Assembly (NCBI GenBank): GCA_037131735.1
Contig: JBAXQM010000006.1
Location: 1-64,000 of the forward strand
Reading direction: 5' to 3'
Length of the DNA: 64,000 nt
DNA from: CAIUPE01 sp037131735
GTDB lineage: Bacteria; Pseudomonadota; Alphaproteobacteria; Rhizobiales; Beijerinckiaceae
A program made the position numbers and the translations under genes. Shown here piece by piece: positions 58,885-64,000 of this stretch. The stretch's first letter is position 1. The number at the start of each line of letters is the position of its first letter. The notes beneath the pieces are model-generated. The model was not told the DNA's origin and did not search any database. It was given only the letters and a program-made list of their open reading frames with translations.

Positions 58885-60261
58885 GTGGCGCGTAGAGTAA
58901 AGACACTCTTCATTGCGAACCGTGGGGAGATTGCCGTGCGCATTATTCGCGCGGCTAAGGAACTTGGGCTCAAAACAGTCCAGGCGCATAGTCTTGCTGA
59001 TGCGGAGTCGCTTGCCGTTAAATTGGCTGATATTGCGGTGAATATCGGACCACCATCGGCCTCAAAATCATACCTTAATGTTGATGCCGTTGTGGCTGCC
59101 GCTGTGGCGAGTGGTGCTGACGCGGTTCACCCTGGCTATGGATTTTTGGCCGAGAATGCTCGCTTTGCAGAAGCGGTAGAGGCGGCTGGTTTGGTGTTTG
59201 TTGGTCCAACGCCGCATCAAATTCGCATGATGGGCGATAAGGTATCAGCGCTTGAAGCGGCCATTGCGGCGGGTGTTCCGACAGTACCGGGCAGTCGCGG
59301 TCGCGTTGAGACACCTGAAGAAGCTGCTAAAGTCGTTGAACGTACCGGCTTTCCCGTGATGATCAAGGCATCTGCAGGGGGCGGAGGCCGCGGTATTCGC
59401 GTAGCCAATTCACGTGATGAATTTGATCGGCTTATGCCGCAGGCGAGTGCTGAAGCCTTAGCAGCCTTTGGCGATGGTGGGCTTTATATCGAGAAATTTG
59501 TTTCAAGCGCGCGGCATGTTGAAGTGCAGGTGCTTGGTGATGGTCATGACGTCGTACATTTCTTTGAACGTGAATGTTCTTTGCAACGCCGTCGTCAGAA
59601 GGTTTGGGAAGAAGCGCCGGCAGCCATGCTTCCGGAAGATGTTCGTATGCGGCTTTGCCAATCGGCCGTGGATCTTGCCAAAGCGGTTAATTATCGAGGC
59701 GCTGGCACAATTGAATATCTCTATGATGAGACCACGCGCGAATTCTATTTTCTTGAGATGAATACGCGCATCCAGGTCGAGCATCCGGTCACGGAGATGA
59801 TCACTGGTTATGATCTCGTTCGTGAGATGATAAGAATTTCCATGGGTGAACGGTTGCGCATGCGACAAAGCGACATCGTCATGCGGGGTCATGCACTTGA
59901 ATGCCGGATCAATGCGGAAGATCCCGCGAAAGGCTTTATGCCCGCGCCGGGCACGATTGACTCGCTCGCTATTCCCGGTGGTGCGGGCGTGCGTTTTGAT
60001 ACGTTGCTGTACCAAGGCTACACGGTGCCGCCTTTCTATGACTCGCTTCTCGGAAAGCTAATCGTCTGGGATGAAAATCGTGAAGCGGCATTGGATCGCA
60101 TGCAACGTGCGCTGAATGAATTGAAAATCGGTGGCCTTAAAACGACAAAGCCGCTGCATCTCGCTTTGGCGGCAGATCCGGATGTGCGGGCGGCGCGCTT
60201 TGACACACAATTTTTAGAAGCTTGGCTTGAGCATCGCGCCGCGATGCTCGAAGATCAATGA
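58885..60261 (+). CDS. Biotin carboxylase
   Basis: A 458-residue ATP-grasp biotin carboxylase that charges a biotin carrier with carboxyl from bicarbonate. Motifs are FIANRGEIAVRIIRAAKELG at the start, KASAGGGGRGIRV (ATP lid), ERECSLQRRRQKVWEEAPAAM and EMNTRIQVEHPVTEMITGYDLV with the catalytic E and R residues. It starts at a GTG after GAGGA. The protein resembles AccC in length but stands outside the fatty-acid locus, next to a small carrier and pxpB/pxpC, so it probably serves a dedicated carboxylase. No separate beta/alpha carboxyltransferase gene (AccA/AccD or PccB type) is in the unit. Confidence 0.88.
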   Translation: MARRVKTLFIANRGEIAVRIIRAAKELGLKTVQAHSLADAESLAVKLADIAVNIGPPSASKSYLNVDAVVAAAVASGADAVHPGYGFLAENARFAEAVEAAGLVFVGPTPHQIRMMGDKVSALEAAIAAGVPTVPGSRGRVETPEEAAKVVERTGFPVMIKASAGGGGRGIRVANSRDEFDRLMPQASAEALAAFGDGGLYIEKFVSSARHVEVQVLGDGHDVVHFFERECSLQRRRQKVWEEAPAAMLPEDVRMRLCQSAVDLAKAVNYRGAGTIEYLYDETTREFYFLEMNTRIQVEHPVTEMITGYDLVREMIRISMGERLRMRQSDIVMRGHALECRINAEDPAKGFMPAPGTIDSLAIPGGAGVRFDTLLYQGYTVPPFYDSLLGKLIVWDENREAALDRMQRALNELKIGGLKTTKPLHLALAADPDVRAARFDTQFLEAWLEHRAAMLEDQ

Positions 60262-60287
60262 ACGTAAAAAGGGGAGGGCAGAAAGAG

Positions 60288-61163
60288 ATGAAGACAAGAT
60301 ACTCTTTCGGTGGCGACGAACACGTCTTCGTCGAGTGCGACGAGGAAATGTCGCTGCAGGCTTTTTTTAAAGGGCTGTCGATTACAAATGCGGTGCGCGA
60401 AAGCAAGATCAAGGGTGTAACCGAGATTTGCCCCGCGAACGCATCGTTTCAGATCAAATTTGATCCGGATGTTATTTCGCCCGACGATATGATGGCTGAG
60501 TTGAAGCGCCTTGAAGTCAGTGCTTCAAAAGGTGTGTCGTCGATTAAGACACGCGTTATTGAAGTGCCCGTGCTTTATAATGATCCGTGGACGCATGAAA
60601 CCTTGATGCGTTTCCGTGAACGTCATCAAGATCCGAACAGCACCGATATCGAATATGCAGCGCGGGTCAACAATCTTGAGACCGTTGATAATTTTATAAA
60701 GGCCCATTCCGGCTCACCATGGTTCGTTTCCATGGTCGGCTTTGTTGCCGGTCTTCCATTCCTGTATCAAATGGTTGAACGTGGTCGTCAGATTGAAGTT
60801 CCCAAATATCTTCGTCCACGGACCGATACGCCAAAACTGACCGTTGGCCATGGCGGATGCTTTAGCTGCATCTACTCTGTGCGCGGTGCGGGTGGCTATC
60901 AAATGTTTGGTGTTACGCCGATGCCGATTTATGATCCGGCGCAATCAATCTCCTACCTTAAGGATTTCATGATCCTGTTCAAACCAGGCGATATCGTGAA
61001 ATGGCGACCGATTGATCGCCCCGAATATGATCAAATTGTCGCCGATGTAGACGCAGGAAAATTCGTGCCACGCATTCGTGAAGTTGATTTCGCACTTGAT
61101 GAATTCGAGCGTGATATTGATGGTTACAACAAGAAAATCGAGGGGACGCTCTATGGCCATTAA
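60288..61163 (+). CDS. pxpB: 5-oxoprolinase subunit B (allophanate hydrolase subunit 1 family)
   Basis: A 291-residue KipI/AHS1-family protein. Landmarks are GDEHVFVECDEEMSLQ, VIEVPVLYNDPW, WFVSMVGFVAGLPFLYQM and the conserved GHGGCFSCIYSVRGAGGYQMFG near the end. AHS1 with AHS2 forms the carboxyltransferase part of urea carboxylase, and PxpB with PxpC part of 5-oxoprolinase. A GGGGAGGG site precedes the ATG at 60288. It overlaps pxpC by 11 bases, and the two form a complex. The protein is longer than typical KipI (about 240), with an N-terminal extension. Confidence 0.87.
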   Translation: MKTRYSFGGDEHVFVECDEEMSLQAFFKGLSITNAVRESKIKGVTEICPANASFQIKFDPDVISPDDMMAELKRLEVSASKGVSSIKTRVIEVPVLYNDPWTHETLMRFRERHQDPNSTDIEYAARVNNLETVDNFIKAHSGSPWFVSMVGFVAGLPFLYQMVERGRQIEVPKYLRPRTDTPKLTVGHGGCFSCIYSVRGAGGYQMFGVTPMPIYDPAQSISYLKDFMILFKPGDIVKWRPIDRPEYDQIVADVDAGKFVPRIREVDFALDEFERDIDGYNKKIEGTLYGH

Positions 61164-62130
61164 AGTTGTCTCACCCGGATTATCGACGACGGTGCAGGAT
61201 CTTGGCCGTCCGGGATATTATCACATCGGCATTCCGCTTTCGGGTGCGATGGATCGTGCGGCGTTCGCGGCTGCCAATTTGCTCGTCGGTAATGACGAGG
61301 GTGCCGCGGGCCTCGAAGTTGTATTTATGGGACCAGAGCTCGAATTTACAACGTCAACAATTGTAGCGGTAACGGGTGGTGAAATTCCTCCCAAGCTCAA
61401 TGGAACCGCTTGTGAAACCTGGACGAGCTTTGCTGTGAAGGCCGGTGATGTTCTATCATTCGATTTTCTGAAAGCAGGTGCCCGCGCTTATATTGCCGTT
61501 GCAGGCGGGATTGATGTGCCGGTGGTTCTCGGCAGTCGTTCAACTTATACGCTCGGTGCTCTAGGTGGTCATGAGGGACGTAAGCTAAAGGCCGGCGATG
61601 TTTTGCCGGTTGGTACGGCGTCGTCGAAGGCGCGTGCCGGTCGTTCACTCGATCAAAAGCTTCGTCGTAAATCGAGTAACCCCGCTGAGCTTCGAATGTT
61701 GCCGGGACTTTATTGGCATCGCATCACGGAAGAGGCCGGTAAACATTTCCTCTCTGATACTTGGAAAGTTGCTCCTGAAGCGGATCGAATTGGATATCGT
61801 TTCCGTGGCGGACGGCCGCTTGATTTCGTTCCGCGCACGCCACCATTCGGTGCGGGCTCTGATCCGTCAAACATCGTCGATGCCTGTTATCCATACGGGT
61901 CGATTCAGGTACCAAGCGGCACGGAGCCGATTGTGCTTCATCGTGATGCGGTATCGGGTGGCGGCTATTTCATGGTCGGCGCGGTGATCTCTGCTGACAT
62001 GGATTTGATCGCACAACTACAACCTCATATGCCGGCACGATTTATGGCGGTTGATATGCCTACCGCACTTGCTGCACGCAAAGACATGAATGCACATGCT
62101 GCGGCTGTGCGCGCGGCGCTTCAGTCCTAA
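61153..62130 (+). CDS. pxpC: 5-oxoprolinase subunit C (allophanate hydrolase subunit 2 family)
   Basis: A 325-residue KipA/AHS2-family protein. It begins VVSPGLSTTVQDLGRPGYYHIGIPLSGAMD, the classic family opening, followed by FAAANLLVGNDEGAAGLEVVFMGPELEF and IAVAGGIDVPVVLGSRSTYTLGALGG, and ends with SADMDLIAQLQPHMPARF. With PxpB it makes up the AHS domain pair. The start ATG at 61153 lies in the pxpB end. bioY follows after 27 bases. Carboxylase subunits in the same unit make a urea-carboxylase-like assembly an alternative to plain 5-oxoprolinase. Confidence 0.9.
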   Translation: MAIKVVSPGLSTTVQDLGRPGYYHIGIPLSGAMDRAAFAAANLLVGNDEGAAGLEVVFMGPELEFTTSTIVAVTGGEIPPKLNGTACETWTSFAVKAGDVLSFDFLKAGARAYIAVAGGIDVPVVLGSRSTYTLGALGGHEGRKLKAGDVLPVGTASSKARAGRSLDQKLRRKSSNPAELRMLPGLYWHRITEEAGKHFLSDTWKVAPEADRIGYRFRGGRPLDFVPRTPPFGAGSDPSNIVDACYPYGSIQVPSGTEPIVLHRDAVSGGGYFMVGAVISADMDLIAQLQPHMPARFMAVDMPTALAARKDMNAHAAAVRAALQS

Positions 62131-62157
62131 ACTCATTCTGAAAGTGGATATAAAATC

Positions 62158-62721
62158 ATGCAAAGCACTCTTACTCTTCTGAAAGATTGGGGCATTCGTC
62201 GTAGTCTTACGCGCGACGCAGTTCTTGTTGTTTTGGGATCGCTTCTCTTGACCCTCTCGGCAAAGGTTCAGGTTCCGTTTTGGCCTGTGCCGATGACGAT
62301 GCAGACTTTTGTTGTGTTGATGCTCGGTGCCCATGCGGGCTTTCGCATTGCGGCGCCTACAGTCGCGCTTTACTTGATCGAAGGCGCAGTCGGCCTTCCG
62401 GTTTTTTCAACCGGTGCAGGACTGGCGTTCATGGCTGGTCCGACAGGGGGATATCTTTTTGGCTTTTTAGCATCCGCCCTTGTCGTTTCGGCCTTATTCG
62501 CAAAAGGTTTCGACCGCCATCTCCCAGTCGCTTTTGGTGTATTGGTTCTAGGCGACGTCTTGATTATGGGCCTCGGCTTTGCATGGCTTTCAACATTGAT
62601 TGGCCCGGAGAAGGCCTTCGCTGTTGGTGTTCTCCCGTTCATTCCCGCAGAAGTGTTGAAAGTTGCATTAGCAACAGCCTCATTGATTGTAACTCGGGTG
62701 CGCAAAAACGAAACGGAGTAA
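62158..62721 (+). CDS. bioY: Biotin transporter BioY
   Basis: A 187-residue S-component of ECF-type biotin uptake with six predicted helices. Family stretches are VQVPFWPVPMTMQTFVVLMLGAHAGFR, the AGPTGGYLFGFLASALVV block and LPFIPAEVLKVALATA. BioY often works with BioM and BioN, not encoded here; solitary BioY proteins are also active. Its place at the end of the pxp unit, after a biotin carrier and carboxylase, suggests it provides the cofactor for them. The AraC gene converges on it. Confidence 0.92.
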   Translation: MQSTLTLLKDWGIRRSLTRDAVLVVLGSLLLTLSAKVQVPFWPVPMTMQTFVVLMLGAHAGFRIAAPTVALYLIEGAVGLPVFSTGAGLAFMAGPTGGYLFGFLASALVVSALFAKGFDRHLPVAFGVLVLGDVLIMGLGFAWLSTLIGPEKAFAVGVLPFIPAEVLKVALATASLIVTRVRKNETE

Positions 62722-62764
62722 GTTCACCCCGTTTCAATTTGGCATAGGCTTTAATGAGTTTGAG

Positions 62765-63772
62765 TTAGCGCGATCGGTCGGCTAGTCCCGCCCGGTCGCG
62801 ATATTCTTTTGGCGAGAGGCCAAAGCGTGCTTTGAAGGCGCGTGAGAATTGCGCGTGATCGCCAAATCCCCAACGATAAGCAATTTCTGCAACCGTTTGA
62901 CGATTGGTTGTCTCTTTCAACGTCTCGCGGCACGCTTCTAGGCGCTGCTCGCGGATCCACTGACCGAGAGTTTGATTTGTATCGCGCAGTAATTCGTGAA
63001 GATAGCGGGTTGAAATTTCGCATCCCCGTGCGACCATCTCTGGATCGAGGTCAAACCGTCCAAGATTTTTGCGCACGAAACTTTCTATACGCGTCAAATG
63101 CGCAGCGCGTACGGTTGAGGCGCCTGAGGTTAAGGTTCGCTCATCAGATTTCAACGATAAAACCAGCATATCGATAAGCTGACGCCCGAGAACCGAGTGG
63201 CTTTCGTCGCTCATTGTTGCAAAACGCCGGGGGACAAGATGCAGCATATCAGTGAAGAGGCCGCCCGCGCCGTTGGTGGCATCGAATTCCATACTGCAGA
63301 AGCGGTCGGGTGAGCGGATTTGATGGCCGAGGGCCTTGGCCTCGATTTTCAAGACCCATAAATCTGCGGCTTCCGCATGGCTGAATTCATACGGCTCATG
63401 GCTGCGTTCAATAATGAAACCACCGGGGTTGCACCGCACATCCTTGCCGCATTGCGAAAAGAAGATTTCGGATTTTGCTGGCACGGTAACGAGGAAATGT
63501 TCTTCCCGCTCATTGAGAAAATGGCGGGACATCCGCTGATAACGTAGTGCTTCGGACGTCAGCCGGGAGAGCGACATATCGCCCAACTGCCAAATCTTCA
63601 ATTCGCCCGTGAAACGGTCAGGTTCACGAAATTCCAGATCAAGCGGAAAATAGGTTGACGCGATGGCGTCGTGCCAGTGGCGGCTGCGCCGCTCAGGCTC
63701 GATTAGGGCGGTCGAAAATTCTTTTGTGGCGGCGTTTATCACAGGTCCCCGCGCAATGTTTTGGTTGTCCAA
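62765..63772 (-). CDS. AraC-family transcriptional regulator
   Basis: A 335-residue regulator. The N-terminal part (about 30-215) matches AraC-binding-like cupin domains of the NphR/FeaR type (FLVTVPAKSEIFFSQCGKDV), and the C-terminal 100 residues hold two helix-turn-helix motifs (VARGCEISTRYLHELLRDTN and VAEIAYRWGFGDHAQFSRAFKARFGLSPKEYR). It starts at a TTG (63772) because no ATG or GTG with a ribosome site lies upstream in frame; an ATG at residue 66 would remove part of the sensor. It converges on bioY. FeaR/NphR-type members control catabolic or amine-oxidising operons; its target here is unknown. Confidence 0.85.
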   Translation of the reverse strand: MDNQNIARGPVINAATKEFSTALIEPERRSRHWHDAIASTYFPLDLEFREPDRFTGELKIWQLGDMSLSRLTSEALRYQRMSRHFLNEREEHFLVTVPAKSEIFFSQCGKDVRCNPGGFIIERSHEPYEFSHAEAADLWVLKIEAKALGHQIRSPDRFCSMEFDATNGAGGLFTDMLHLVPRRFATMSDESHSVLGRQLIDMLVLSLKSDERTLTSGASTVRAAHLTRIESFVRKNLGRFDLDPEMVARGCEISTRYLHELLRDTNQTLGQWIREQRLEACRETLKETTNRQTVAEIAYRWGFGDHAQFSRAFKARFGLSPKEYRDRAGLADRSR

Positions 63773-63887
63773 GTGAAGGCCGGAATGCGCGCCAAGTCAA
63801 GAAAGGGAGCGCGCTTTGCAAAGACCATTTTGACGCCATCTGCCTAGACTGAATGCAATAGTGAAAAGGTGCCAGGGAGGATGTTCC

Positions 63888-64000
63888 ATGAGAAAGCCCA
63901 AGATACAAAAGGCCTCGATAAAGAGCCGGCCCGCAACGAAAGCTGCCAAGTCCAAAAGCGCCGCAAAAAAATCTCTTCCTCGCAAGGCGGTCGCTAAAAG
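63888..64000 (+). CDS. Start of a very basic lysine/alanine-rich protein, cut by window edge
   Basis: The first 37 residues begin MRKPKIQKASIKSRPATK and contain only K, A, S, R, P, T and a few others, as in histone H1-like proteins or basic linkers of larger proteins. AGGGAGG precedes the ATG at 63888 by seven bases. The rest lies past the edge. It is divergent from the AraC gene, with 115 bases between. What the full protein does cannot be judged. Confidence 0.6.
   Translation, partial: MRKPKIQKASIKSRPATKAAKSKSAAKKSLPRKAVAK

Noticed and set aside
1..64000. CRISPR arrays, prophage or intact insertion sequences
   Set aside because: No regularly spaced direct repeats, no transposase or integrase reading frame and no phage structural genes were seen.

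Overview
The window looks like chromosome of an alphaproteobacterium of the order Hyphomicrobiales (Rhizobiales). The signs are a cytochrome-type urate hydroxylase (PuuD), an iol/moc inositol cluster of the rhizobial type, many ABC and TRAP transporters, MtgA, YkuD and FTR1 neighbours, and moderate GC. The genus cannot be named from sequence alone. Genes are dense, with many 4-base ATGA overlaps, so most stand in operons. There is no rRNA, CRISPR array, phage or intact insertion sequence. One tRNA gene (Val, anticodon CAC) lies at 17310-17384.

Left part, 1-16400: a CDF cation exporter cut by the edge, gloA and galM; then a compact purine operon (uraH-xdhA-xdhB-xdhC-guaD-puuD-uraD) that takes guanine and hypoxanthine to allantoin. 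On the other strand lie a two-gene TRAP permease without its binding protein and a tight moaA-solA-EamA exporter unit; MoaA could supply the molybdenum cofactor that xanthine dehydrogenase needs. A DUF971 protein and a YkuD L,D-transpeptidase follow.

Middle, 17385-36207: a large inositol island beginning directly after tRNA-Val. It encodes myo-inositol 2-dehydrogenase (iolG), an IolE/MocC-like dehydratase, iolD, iolC, iolB and an IolJ-type aldolase, a ribose-type ABC importer, two further Gfo/Idh/MocA dehydrogenases, a LacI regulator, and a three-part ferredoxin-dependent oxygenase (desaturase-like MocD, Rieske MocE, reductase MocF). In rhizobia the MocDEF set is thought to remove the O-methyl group of the rhizopine 3-O-methyl-scyllo-inosamine before the iol pathway. 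No aminotransferase is present, so an O-methyl-inositol is my preferred substrate. A PanB-like C1-transfer enzyme, a phytanoyl-CoA-type dioxygenase, an SDR, a 34-codon coupled ORF and a 38-bp perfect palindrome in the divergent promoter region make this the most unusual part of the window.

Next, 36300-52360: FTR1 iron permease with a small exported protein, MtgA, a three-gene cassette of unknown function with an HTTM-like membrane protein, a dimethylglycine/sarcosine dehydrogenase overlapping a choline-kinase-like protein, a HlyB/HlyD type I secretion pair without a substrate gene, and an accessory stretch (LysR, EamA, SDR, LysR) with two sparse gaps.

Right part, 52689-62721: a branched-chain-type ABC importer (livGFHM plus binding protein) in line with a SnoaL-like protein and pxpA, a small biotin carrier, biotin carboxylase, pxpB, pxpC and bioY. 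Together these subunits have every domain of a urea-carboxylase-like enzyme in split form, beside 5-oxoprolinase subunit A and a biotin importer. An AraC regulator on the opposite strand and the start of a very basic protein close the window.
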